Positions 24,282 to 31,617 of a stretch of DNA of 64,000 bases are shown here, piece after piece. Each line of letters starts with the position of its first letter. Positions within the stretch are counted from its first letter, which is position 1. A model generated the notes under the pieces. That model made no database searches. It worked only from the letters and a program-made list of their open reading frames with translations, and was not told the DNA's origin. Origin of the DNA: Actinomycetota bacterium (GTDB taxonomy: Bacteria > Actinomycetota > Acidimicrobiia > Acidimicrobiales > MedAcidi-G1). The position numbers were made by a program, and so were the translations under genes. Location: the NCBI GenBank assembly GCA_014381945.1, contig JACNKQ010000030.1, forward strand, positions 1 through 64,000. The letters are read 5' to 3'.

Positions 24282-25390
24282 TGGACCTGGACTTCAGCGA
24301 AGAGCAGGACATGCTCCGGGAGGCGATGGCCGGTCTCTGCGCCGACGCCTCCGACACCGTGCGAACGCTGGAAAACGACCCCCGGGGCTTCGACGACGGC
24401 TTCTGGGGCCAACTCGTCGCCATGGGCCTCACCGGCCTGATGATCCCCGAGGAGCACGGCGGATCGGCGATGGGGCTGCTCGACGCTGCCATCGTCTACG
24501 AGGAACTGGGCCGCAGCCTCGTCCCGTCACCGCACTTCGTGTCGTCCGTGGTCTCGGCCGGGGTGCTTCTGGCCGGTGGATCCGCCGATCAGCAGGCTGA
24601 GTGGTTGCCCCGCATCGCCGCCGGCGAGGCGATCCTCGCCCCGGCGTGCCTCGAGCCCGACAACGGCACCGGCCCGGCGGGCATCCAACTCGCCGCCGTG
24701 CCCGACGGCGACGACGTCAGGCTCACCGGCGCAAAGCGGCACGTGGCATTCGCCTCCTCGGCCGACCGGTTCATCGTGCTGGCACGCGAGCCCGCCGGTG
24801 TAGGCCTCTTCCTGCTCGACCCGACCGCCGATGGCGTCAACCTCACGCAGCAACTCACGGTGGCCTCCGACACGCAGTACCGGGTCGACCTCGACGGGGT
24901 CCGGGTGCCCGTCACCGACCGCATCGGCGACCCCGGCACTGGCTGGGACACCTGGCACGTCGCCATGCTCGACGCCGTGGTGCTGGTCGCTGCCCAGGCC
25001 ATCGGTGCCGCCGAGGCCTCGCACACGCTCGCCACCGAGTACGCCAAGGTGCGCCACCAGTTCGACAAGCCCCTCGGTGCGTTCCAGTCGATCGGCCACT
25101 ACCTGGCCGACGGCATCGCCGCCATCGACGGCGGCAGGGTGCTGGTCCAGCAGGCCGCCTGGACCCGCGACCAGGGTCGCGACATCGCCACGCTCGCCCC
25201 CATGGCCAAGCTGTTCGCCACGCAGACCTGCCGGGACGTGGCCGCCACCACCATCCAGATCCACGGCGGCCTGGGATTCACCGTCGAGTGCGACGCCCAG
25301 CTCTACTTCCGGCGGGCCAAGTCGTGGCAGCTCAACTGGTACGACGACACCCACCTCGAAGACCTCATCGCCGCCGAAATCCTGGACTGA
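24281..25390 (+). CDS. Acyl-CoA dehydrogenase, second ACAD of the operon
   Basis: A 369-aa ACAD beginning MDLDFSEEQDMLREAM. It has GLTGLMIPEEHGGSAMGL, an EPDNG-type substrate loop and the C-terminal IQIHGGLGFTVECDAQLYFRRAK. The C-terminal half is characteristic of the smaller ACAD subunit found in heteromeric enzymes of steroid and aromatic catabolism. It is the last gene of the operon. The last 12 residues (HLEDLIAAEILD) reappear as a DNA remnant at 26870-26914, which marks a tandem duplication of the region just downstream. Confidence 0.9.
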   Translation: MDLDFSEEQDMLREAMAGLCADASDTVRTLENDPRGFDDGFWGQLVAMGLTGLMIPEEHGGSAMGLLDAAIVYEELGRSLVPSPHFVSSVVSAGVLLAGGSADQQAEWLPRIAAGEAILAPACLEPDNGTGPAGIQLAAVPDGDDVRLTGAKRHVAFASSADRFIVLAREPAGVGLFLLDPTADGVNLTQQLTVASDTQYRVDLDGVRVPVTDRIGDPGTGWDTWHVAMLDAVVLVAAQAIGAAEASHTLATEYAKVRHQFDKPLGAFQSIGHYLADGIAAIDGGRVLVQQAAWTRDQGRDIATLAPMAKLFATQTCRDVAATTIQIHGGLGFTVECDAQLYFRRAKSWQLNWYDDTHLEDLIAAEILD

Positions 25391-25408
25391 AGGCCCCCGG
25401 ACGGGGGG

Positions 25409-25825
25409 TCAGAGCACCTCGAGTTCACCCTCGAAGCCCAAGGCGGCGCCATGGGGCCATCGACGGTCGGTGGTGAGCAGTCGGTCGGCGTCGAGGACGA
25501 TGGCCGTAGCGACGACCAGGGCGTCCGGTAGCCGGAGCCGGTTTCCGAACTGGGCCCTGAGCGCAGCCGATTCCACGGCGATGTCCTCGCTGATCGGGAT
25601 CGAAGTCACGGGCGCTGCAGCGATCAGCGAGCGTACACGCTCCACTGCAGACGGCCCCTTTCTCGATGGCCCGACAAGACACTCGGCCAACGCCGTGACC
25701 GGTAGGGCGAACCGCTCCCCCCGGTCCCATGCCTGATCGAGCGCATCGGTTGCGACGCCGTGGTGACCGTCGTCCTCGTCCAGCCAGCCGATGACGACGC
25801 TGGCATCGAGAACGGTCAGTCCCAC
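25409..25825 (-). CDS. vapC: PIN-domain ribonuclease toxin (VapC-like)
   Basis: A 138-aa PIN-domain RNase. The four acidic residues that bind Mg2+ are visible: D7 (LDASVVIGW), E48 (TALAECLV), D101 (LRLPDALVVATA) and D120 (LLTTDRRW). It would cleave tRNA or rRNA when freed from its antitoxin. The start overlaps the end of the antitoxin gene by 10 bp, the standard antitoxin-first arrangement. It is convergent with the ACAD gene. In the duplicated copy of this block near 26915-26930 the toxin gene is missing. Confidence 0.88.
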   Translation of the reverse strand: MGLTVLDASVVIGWLDEDDGHHGVATDALDQAWDRGERFALPVTALAECLVGPSRKGPSAVERVRSLIAAAPVTSIPISEDIAVESAALRAQFGNRLRLPDALVVATAIVLDADRLLTTDRRWPHGAALGFEGELEVL

Positions 25826-26055
25826 TCTTCACGGAGGCGATCGAGTTCGCCGGGCTCCCAGCAACCGGTCATCGCCCCCGCGAACTCCCGGATCGGGTTC
25901 CGCTCTGTCTCGAGGACGATTCGACCCGCGCCGTCGGCGCTGACCACGAGCCGGTCGCCGGCCCCGATACCGGTGGCAGCCAGCGCATCAACGGGGATCG
26001 TGATCTGGTTCTTGCTGCTGACCTTGCAGGTTCGGGGTGCCTTTACTGTTTCCAT
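25816..26055 (-). CDS. vapB: AbrB/SpoVT-type antitoxin (VapB-like)
   Basis: A 79-aa antitoxin. The N-terminal half, CKVSSKNQITIPVDALAATG, is the swapped-hairpin AbrB DNA-binding domain, which should bind its own promoter. The C-terminal half, NPIREFAGAMTGCWEPG and ELDRLREEW, is the part expected to wrap the PIN toxin. It overlaps the toxin gene by 10 bp and follows the lipoprotein gene after 63 bp. A decayed copy of the C-terminal half lies at 26931-27060. Confidence 0.88.
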   Translation of the reverse strand: METVKAPRTCKVSSKNQITIPVDALAATGIGAGDRLVVSADGAGRIVLETERNPIREFAGAMTGCWEPGELDRLREEWD

Positions 26056-26118
26056 GGAAGTAAAGGTAGTCCTCGATCAGGACCTTGTCCAGTGCGGTCC
26101 GCCGCTGGACTGAACGGG

Positions 26119-26679
26119 TTACGGCCCGGACAGCTCGATGCTGCACACCGGTGGACGACCGACGGTCGACCGCCCGCAGGTCCTTGCCGCCTCGTTGATG
26201 CACAGCCAGTCGAGATCCGCCCCCAGGCCGTGTCGCAGTTCCGACGCATCCACGATCCGGTCCCGGCAGGCCTGTCGGACCTCGTGCATGTCAGTCGTGG
26301 CCGCTCCCGGTTCGGTGAGCGAGACCGCTCCGAGGTGCCGTCTCTCGCAGATCTCCCAGTCCCACTGGAGGGACTGTGCCTCGAACCAGTGCGGGGAGGC
26401 GGGGAAGGGCACCGCGTAGTGGCGCTCCACCTCGTCGCTGACAGCGTCACCGGCGTCGATCCCGAGCGCCCTGAGGCAGCCGACGAAGCCGTCGACTGCC
26501 GGACCAACCTCGGACAGGGTCACGGTCCCGTCGTCGGTGATGGTCATGGCCAGATCAAGTGCCTCAGCACTCGAAACCGCACGTTGAGACACAGAACTAG
26601 ATGCGGCCGAACAGCCGGCAATGAGAACGAAAGCGAGTACAACCGACGGGAAACGCAGCATCGCCCTCACAGCCGCCAT
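26119..26679 (-). CDS. Predicted lipoprotein, copy A, upstream of VapBC
   Basis: A 186-aa protein with a signal sequence and lipobox (LIAGC, Cys23), so it should be exported and lipid-anchored. It is a clear paralogue of the protein at 27107-27715: VDGFVGCLRALGIDAGDA here and ADGFVACLRMFGVDAGDA there, followed in both by conserved Trp and four or five similarly spaced cysteines. Function unknown. It sits 63 bp upstream of the antitoxin on the same strand, and the same gene order is seen in the duplicated block. Its ATG lies inside the 3' end of a small leader ORF (26667-26795). Confidence 0.75.
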   Translation of the reverse strand: MAAVRAMLRFPSVVLAFVLIAGCSAASSSVSQRAVSSAEALDLAMTITDDGTVTLSEVGPAVDGFVGCLRALGIDAGDAVSDEVERHYAVPFPASPHWFEAQSLQWDWEICERRHLGAVSLTEPGAATTDMHEVRQACRDRIVDASELRHGLGADLDWLCINEAARTCGRSTVGRPPVCSIELSGP

Positions 26680-26795
26680 CCCGAGTCCTGTGCCGAAACG
26701 CCCTGCGCAGGTGCCACAGAAGAAAGGAGCAGAGTTCCCACGATCAGCCCCGCTGCAGCAACTCGCCGAACCGAATGAGAAAAAGAGCCCGACAC
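26667..26795 (-). CDS. Small signal-peptide-like leader ORF (42 aa)
   Basis: A GTG at 26795 has a strong GGAGG site 5 bp upstream and opens a 42-codon frame ending TGA at 26667. The product looks like a bare export signal: RRVAAAGLIVGTLLLSSVA, then PAQGVSAQDSG. It overlaps the start of the lipoprotein gene by 13 bp in another frame. It could be a leader peptide that couples translation, or the original signal peptide detached by a frameshift: the lipoprotein copy B begins with a similar RRMAAAGGVLCLLAVGC. A weak promoter candidate (TATGAT near 26827-26832) lies upstream. Confidence 0.5.
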   Translation of the reverse strand: MSGSFSHSVRRVAAAGLIVGTLLLSSVAPAQGVSAQDSGWRL

Positions 26796-26869
26796 GCCTT
26801 CCTCCTTCATCTACTTACGCTTTGCATCATACCCCCCCCACACGCGGTGAATGCAAGAGGGCTGAATTA

Positions 26870-26914
26870 CTGGTCCACCTCGAAGACCTCATCGCCACCG
26901 AACTCCTGGACTGA
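26870..26914 (+). pseudogene. Remnant of an acyl-CoA dehydrogenase 3' end
   Basis: This stretch matches the last codons of the ACAD gene ending at 25390: HLEDLIATELLD with its stop here, HLEDLIAAEILD there, with a ten-base deletion just upstream. There is no room for a gene; it is the left boundary of a tandem duplication whose first copy begins at the real ACAD end. Confidence 0.85.
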
Positions 26915-26930
26915 GGTCAGAACAGTCCAC

Positions 26931-27060
26931 TCAGCGGCCGGGGCGCGCCCACTCGTCACGGAGTCGGTCGAGTGCACCGGGTTCGTAGCAGTGGGTGAGG
27001 GCGCCTGCGAACCTCCGGATGGGATTGTCCTCGAGCACGAACCTGCCCGGACCGTCGACC
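26931..27060 (-). pseudogene. Remnant of the AbrB-type antitoxin, C-terminal half only
   Basis: The reverse strand encodes NPIRRFAGALTHCYEPG followed by ALDRLRDEW, matching NPIREFAGAMTGCWEPG and ELDRLREEW of the intact antitoxin at 25816-26055. The AbrB DNA-binding half is deleted, and the PIN toxin gene that should follow is gone. An open frame continues upstream to 27167, but that part is not antitoxin-like. Its position after lipoprotein copy B mirrors the intact block. Confidence 0.82.
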
Positions 27061-27106
27061 CAGCACGCCGGTCGGGGACGCAAGGCCAGGCCATAGTCCA
27101 GTGCGA

Positions 27107-27715
27107 TCAGGTCCTGAAGTCGCCGCACGCAGGCAGGTGGTGTGGCGCCGAGCCGATGTGGTCGCACTGCAGGCTGACGAGCCTGAGGCAGAAGTCGTGG
27201 ACGAACGGGTGCCCTGTGATGAGTGCGTCGAGTCGTTCGGTCCTGTTTCCCTCGAGTTCGACGTCGAGACGACCGGCACCTGCCAGGATCGCCTCGTAGT
27301 AGTCGGAGTCCGACTGTGGCTGGCCGACCGGGTCCTCCTCACCCGTCCGTTCGAGCGACACCATGCCGACGTGGCGGTCCCCGCAGTCCTTCCAGTCCGA
27401 CAGGAAGGACTCGAGGGCGAGCCACCCGGTCGGCCACGGTGGCAGCGACACCCGGAAGGAGAACAGCCCCTCGTCGCGCTCGGCGTCACCTGCGTCGACA
27501 CCGAACATGCGGAGGCAGGCCACGAAGCCGTCGGCGGCGGGTGCCATCTCGACGAGCGTCGGGGTCTCGTCTCCGACGAGGTCCCTCTGCAGCGTCAGGG
27601 CATCGAGCGTCGTACCGGCCGGCGGCTGCTCCGAACCGCAGCCGACTGCGAGGAGGCACAGCACGCCACCAGCGGCTGCCATCCGACGCCATACCGGAAC
27701 CGTTCGTCGATCCAT
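27107..27715 (-). CDS. Predicted lipoprotein, copy B
   Basis: A 202-aa exported lipoprotein with Arg-rich N-terminus and lipobox LLAVGC (Cys26). It is paralogous to the lipoprotein at 26119: shared segments include the GFVxCLR block, WKDCGDRHVGMVSL versus WEICERRHLGAVSL, and a C-terminal cluster of cysteines. Spacing of the cysteines suggests disulfides outside the membrane. Function unknown. It precedes the decayed antitoxin remnant as copy A precedes the intact VapBC pair. Confidence 0.75.
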   Translation of the reverse strand: MDRRTVPVWRRMAAAGGVLCLLAVGCGSEQPPAGTTLDALTLQRDLVGDETPTLVEMAPAADGFVACLRMFGVDAGDAERDEGLFSFRVSLPPWPTGWLALESFLSDWKDCGDRHVGMVSLERTGEEDPVGQPQSDSDYYEAILAGAGRLDVELEGNRTERLDALITGHPFVHDFCLRLVSLQCDHIGSAPHHLPACGDFRT

Positions 27716-27793
27716 GTCGTCGCCTCCGGATCGTCAACCCGTCGGGCACGAGAATAGGCGGGTTCGACGTCCTGTGCCGGTCGCGGGTGTCGC

Positions 27794-28438
27794 TCAGCCC
27801 AGCACGCCGGTCGGGCAGGTGAGGCCGGTGCCGCCGAGGCCGCAGTAGCCCATGGGGTTCCTCGCCAGGTACTGCTGGTGGTGCTCCTCGGCGAAGTAGA
27901 AGGGGCAGCGGTCCACGATCTCGGTGGTGATGGGATCGAAGCGGGCGGCGGCCAGCAGCGGGGCGAAGGCGTCGCGGGTGGCCTCGGCGGCGGCCCGCTG
28001 GGCGCTTTCGACGTAGACCCCCGAGCGGTACTGGGTGCCGACGTCGTTGCCCTGGCGCATCCCCATCGTGGGGTCGTGGCCCTCCCAGAAGACCTTCAGC
28101 ACCCCCTCGAGCGAGATCTGGTCCGGGTCGAACACCACCAGGACCGCCTCGTTGTGCCCGGTCAGGCCGGAGCACACCTCCTCGTAGGTGGGGTTCGGTG
28201 TGTGACCACCCGAGTAGCCGACGGCGGTCGTCCACACGCCGGACGTCTCCCAGAAGGCACGCTCGGCGCCCCAGAAGCAGCCCATCCCGACGACCAGCGT
28301 CTGGAACCCGTCGGGGTACGGAGGTGCGATCGGGCGACCGTTGACGACGTGGGCATCCTGCACCGGCATCGGCGTGTCGCGGCCCGGAAGCGACTCGTCG
28401 GGTCCGGGGATCGTGAGGGGCCTGCCGCGGAAGGACAT
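27794..28438 (-). CDS. msrA: Peptide-methionine (S)-S-oxide reductase
   Basis: A 214-aa enzyme that repairs methionine sulfoxide. The catalytic motif GCFWG follows LVVGM, with the nucleophilic Cys near residue 54, then [26 protein letters not shown], which is diagnostic for MsrA, and FWEGHDPT. C-terminal cysteines in [12 protein letters not shown] could act as resolving residues. The N-terminal 40 residues are an extension common in actinobacterial MsrA. No msrB is next to it. Confidence 0.95.
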   Translation of the reverse strand: MSFRGRPLTIPGPDESLPGRDTPMPVQDAHVVNGRPIAPPYPDGFQTLVVGMGCFWGAERAFWETSGVWTTAVGYSGGHTPNPTYEEVCSGLTGHNEAVLVVFDPDQISLEGVLKVFWEGHDPTMGMRQGNDVGTQYRSGVYVESAQRAAAEATRDAFAPLLAAARFDPITTEIVDRCPFYFAEEHHQQYLARNPMGYCGLGGTGLTCPTGVLG

Positions 28439-28458
28439 GTCGCGAGGCTACGCCCGGT

Positions 28459-29271
28459 TCAGAACGTAAAGGCCAGGTGCATGGCCAGGTGGCTGGCCAG
28501 TTCAATGTCGCCGCCGATCGAAACCCGCCCGTCGGAGAGGTAGGGGCCCGGATCGACGCGGCCGCCGGTGAGGGCGGCGAAGTCCGTCGATGACACGGCC
28601 AGCGTTGCTGTCGGTCCACCCTCGAGTTCATCGACCGCCTTGGCCCGGCCGTCGACCAACACCCGCATCACCCGCTCGATCGGACCGGTCAGCGTGACCT
28701 CGACGCGGCTGCCGTCGGGTGCACCGCCCTTCTTGCCGATGATGAACCCGATCGAAGACTCGATCTCGGCGATCGACATCTCGGCCGGGAGCCCCGACTC
28801 GTCACCGGGCATCCCCAGGGGCTCACGGCAGTCCTGGAGGTGCAACCAGGCGTCGTAGACCCGGATGTGCATGAACCGGCCGTAGGGGGCCTCGCCGATC
28901 GGCGTCCAGCCCACGTCCATGAACTCGTCGTCGGACATGGCGTCCAGGTCGGCGAGGCGCTTCGCCGAGATCTCCCGGAAGGCAGCGAGCACGGCAGCAC
29001 CCGTCTCCGGACGGAACGACTCGATCCACTTCTCGTTGTTGACGGCGATCGGGTGCTTGATGTGGTCGCCGCTGACATCGAGGTCCGGCATGGGCCGACC
29101 GTCGAGCATGAGCTCGGTACCGGTGATGTGGGCCAGGTTGTCCTGGACGGTCCAGCCGGGGCAGCGGCTGGGCGTGGCCCAGTCGTCGTCGGACAGCCCG
29201 TCGGCGAAGGCGTCCCACTGGCCCCACGCCTCGGCGAGGCCGGTCAGGATTCGTGAGCGGTCGATATCCAT
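28459..29271 (-). CDS. Maleylpyruvate isomerase family (MDMPI/DinB-like) protein
   Basis: A 270-aa protein with the mycothiol-dependent isomerase fold. CPGWTVQDNLAHITGTE near the N-terminus carries the first metal histidine. IRVYDAWLHLQDCREPLG carries the later histidine. The C-terminal part (about 190-270) resembles an SCP2-like lipid-binding domain, with DFAALTGGRVDPGPYLSDGRVSIGGD. The start at 29271 has GGAG upstream. This family commonly uses mycothiol; the substrate is not known. Confidence 0.8.
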   Translation of the reverse strand: MDIDRSRILTGLAEAWGQWDAFADGLSDDDWATPSRCPGWTVQDNLAHITGTELMLDGRPMPDLDVSGDHIKHPIAVNNEKWIESFRPETGAAVLAAFREISAKRLADLDAMSDDEFMDVGWTPIGEAPYGRFMHIRVYDAWLHLQDCREPLGMPGDESGLPAEMSIAEIESSIGFIIGKKGGAPDGSRVEVTLTGPIERVMRVLVDGRAKAVDELEGGPTATLAVSSTDFAALTGGRVDPGPYLSDGRVSIGGDIELASHLAMHLAFTF

Positions 29272-29284
29272 GTTGATCTCCGGT

Positions 29285-29992
29285 TCAGGGGGTCGGGTTG
29301 GCGACACTCTGCCAGTCACGTGCCTCGAGGTAGGGGCGGAACACTTCGCCGACGGCGGCCAGGTCGTTGGGCGTCTTGGGGCGCTGCAACTCGTATAGGT
29401 GCGGAAAATCGAGCCAGCCGACCACGAGGTTCCACAGCCGTTCGGCGGCCTCGCCGGTGGGCGGATCGATCAGGACCGGACCGAACAGCTTCCGGGACTC
29501 GTCGCCGTCGGCACCGGGGAAGACCAGCGTGGGCACACCCCAGCCGCCGAGGCCTATCACCTGCTCGTGGTCTGCACGGACGTCGTCGTGGGTGGTCTCG
29601 TCAGAGAGCGCATTGTCGACGATTGCCGGATCGAGGTCCATCTCGGCCAGCAGGTGCCGGGCCACGGCCGGCTCGTGGGGCTTGCGGCCCTCGACGTGTA
29701 GGGCCGTGCCGGACCGCAGGTACCAGGCGTCGTTGAGGGCAGGGTCCTGACGCTTGAGGAAGGCGCCGATCCGCATCATGGACCAGCCGTACGACCACTC
29801 GCGCTCCCACGGGTGCTTCTTTCCCTCGCCCCGGTTGACCTCCTCAAGGCTGAAGAAGCGCCAGTCGACCTCGAGTCCGAGGCGGTCGCGCACCTCGCGC
29901 ATCCACAAGGAGGTCTGGTACGCCCAGGGGCAGATCACGTCGAAGTGGAAGGCGACCCGTGTCGGTGCGGACGAAGACAAAGAGTCAGGCAT
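29285..29992 (-). CDS. DsbA-family thioredoxin-fold oxidoreductase (Rv2466c-like)
   Basis: A 235-aa cytoplasmic thioredoxin-fold protein with a large helical insertion. The N-terminal FDVICPWAYQTSLWM matches the mycothiol-dependent Rv2466c/nitroreductase and FrnE-like group. The active-site motif is CPWA (C21), so the second cysteine of CPWC is absent and a monothiol mechanism would be needed. GVPTLVF is the cis-Pro loop. The start overlaps the end of the acyl-CoA synthetase by 8 bp, so the two are co-translated. Confidence 0.78.
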   Translation of the reverse strand: MPDSLSSSAPTRVAFHFDVICPWAYQTSLWMREVRDRLGLEVDWRFFSLEEVNRGEGKKHPWEREWSYGWSMMRIGAFLKRQDPALNDAWYLRSGTALHVEGRKPHEPAVARHLLAEMDLDPAIVDNALSDETTHDDVRADHEQVIGLGGWGVPTLVFPGADGDESRKLFGPVLIDPPTGEAAERLWNLVVGWLDFPHLYELQRPKTPNDLAAVGEVFRPYLEARDWQSVANPTP

Positions 29993-31559
29993 GCGGTGCA
30001 GCCTCGCGCAACTCGTGGCGGAGCACCTTGCCGAGCGCATTGCGGGGCAGCGCATCGATGATCACCATGCGACGGGGCAGCTTGTGAGATGCCAGATGGC
30101 CTCTGGCGAACTCCCGGAGGTCGTCGATCGTGGGCATTGCCTGCCCTTCGGCGGCCACGACGAACGCCACGACCTCTTCACCCCATTCCTCCGAGGGGGC
30201 CCCTGCAACGGCGACCTCGGCGATCGCCGGGTGGGCGGCAAGGGCCTCGTCGACCTCGGCGGGGAACACGTTGAACCCGCCCGAGATGATCAGCTCCTTG
30301 GCCCGGCCGATGATCGTCACATAGCCGTCGCCGTCGATCGACCCGAGGTCGCCTGTCCGGAACCAGGAAGGGCCGTCGTCATCGTCGGCGACGAACGCCA
30401 CAACGGTTGCGTCCGGACGATCCCAGTAGCCGTCGAACACGTTCGGTCCCCGCACCAGGATCTCCGCCGTGGCGGGATCGAGCCGCAGGTCGACCCCGGG
30501 GAGCGGGAAGCCGACGCTGCCGGCACGTCGCTCGCCGTCGAAGGGATTCGACACCAGCATCACGGTCTCGGTCATGCCGTAGCGCTCGAGGACAGCAACT
30601 CCGAAGTCGGCGAAACGTGTGTGCAGTGCCGCCGAAAGCGGCGCCGAGCCCGCCACGCAGAGACGCAGGCGGCCGAGTTCGGCCACCCTGTCGTGGTCGG
30701 CGAGCCGGTGGTACATGGTCGGTACCCCGAAGAACATGGTGCATTCGTGCTCGGCGATGCCGTCGAACACCCGGTCGGCGCCGAAGCCCTGTTGGAGCAC
30801 GGCGGAACCTCCAGCCAGCAGCGTGCCGTGGAGGCCGACTCCGAGACCGTGCATGTGGAACAGCGGCAGGCAGAGCAGGACCCGGTCGGCATCGGTCCAG
30901 CGCCACGCCAGGCACACCGCATGGGCGCCGGCCAGCAGGTTCTCCTGGGTGAGCACCGCCCCCTTCGGCGCACCGGTGGTTCCCGACGTGTAGCCGATGA
31001 TCGCCGGGTCGCCGGATGCCACCAGATCGAGTGGGGGCACCGGGCCGTCCGGAAGGTCGACCGCAGTCCCGGTGACGATGATGCCGGGGTCGAAGTCGAG
31101 GAGCAGTTCGGACCAGCCGTCGTGGTCGACCAGGGCCACCGACGGCCGGCAGTCGGCGACGATGTGGGCCAGCTCGGCGCCGGTGTAGGCGCCGTTGACC
31201 GGCACGACGATCAGGCCCAGCCGCAGGCAGGCAACGTGGGCGACGGCCAGGTCGACCGACGAAGGCCCCGAGATCAGCACGCGGTCGCCGGCGACGAGCC
31301 CTGCGGAGAAGAGCCGCCCGGCCACCGTCGACGTGCGCTCGAGGAACTCGCCCCGGGTGGTCCAGCCACCGTCGGCGTGTAACAGCTGCCGGTCGGGCTC
31401 ATCGATGAGGCAGGCCGCCCATGCTCCGACGAGGGTGCCCGGCGGAGGAAGGTCGAATCGCCCGTCGTGCCCGGTGGGCAGGTGGACGGACCAGCGGCGG
31501 ATTCGGTCCGGGCTCACCGCAGCGACGGTAGCCCCGGTGCCTTCCGACTTGACGGGCAT
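29985..31559 (-). CDS. Acyl-CoA synthetase (AMP-binding family; ACSF3/MatB-like)
   Basis: A 524-aa ANL-superfamily ligase that activates a carboxylic acid as acyl-AMP and then the CoA thioester. The P-loop TSGTTGAPKGA, the YGMTET motif, WFRTGDLG and the C-terminal LPRNALGKVLR with the adenylating lysine are all present. FGVPTMYHRLADH is close to malonyl-CoA synthetases, so a short dicarboxylic or branched acid is possible. The ATG at 31559 lies 14 bp inside the palindromic operator at 31573-31595, so the gene should be repressed through it. The stop overlaps the DsbA-like gene. Confidence 0.88.
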   Translation of the reverse strand: MPVKSEGTGATVAAVSPDRIRRWSVHLPTGHDGRFDLPPPGTLVGAWAACLIDEPDRQLLHADGGWTTRGEFLERTSTVAGRLFSAGLVAGDRVLISGPSSVDLAVAHVACLRLGLIVVPVNGAYTGAELAHIVADCRPSVALVDHDGWSELLLDFDPGIIVTGTAVDLPDGPVPPLDLVASGDPAIIGYTSGTTGAPKGAVLTQENLLAGAHAVCLAWRWTDADRVLLCLPLFHMHGLGVGLHGTLLAGGSAVLQQGFGADRVFDGIAEHECTMFFGVPTMYHRLADHDRVAELGRLRLCVAGSAPLSAALHTRFADFGVAVLERYGMTETVMLVSNPFDGERRAGSVGFPLPGVDLRLDPATAEILVRGPNVFDGYWDRPDATVVAFVADDDDGPSWFRTGDLGSIDGDGYVTIIGRAKELIISGGFNVFPAEVDEALAAHPAIAEVAVAGAPSEEWGEEVVAFVVAAEGQAMPTIDDLREFARGHLASHKLPRRMVIIDALPRNALGKVLRHELREAAPHA

Positions 31560-31572
31560 GGCTGGCACATAC

Positions 31573-31595
31573 ATACTAATGTGATCCATTAGTAT
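31573..31595. promoter_or_regulatory. Perfect 23-bp palindrome, TetR-type operator
   Basis: Inverted repeat ATACTAATG-TGATC-CATTAGTAT with perfect 9-bp arms around a 5-bp spacer. It lies between the divergent acyl-CoA synthetase and luciferase-like genes, 22 bp before the latter. It is AT-rich in an otherwise GC-rich region. The TetR gene at 32845, immediately after the luciferase-like gene, is the obvious candidate to bind here, though this is not proven by sequence. Confidence 0.82.
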
Positions 31596-31617
31596 TCGAC
31601 CAGGAGCAGAAACACCC

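Noticed and set aside
25391-25408. C-run/G-run hairpin between the ACAD and PIN toxin genes
   Set aside because: A stem of five C-G pairs without a U-run is too weak to call a terminator.
26621-26914. A 97-aa plus-strand open frame ending HLEDLIATELLD
   Set aside because: The end is the ACAD remnant of the duplication; the rest has no coding character or ribosome-binding site.
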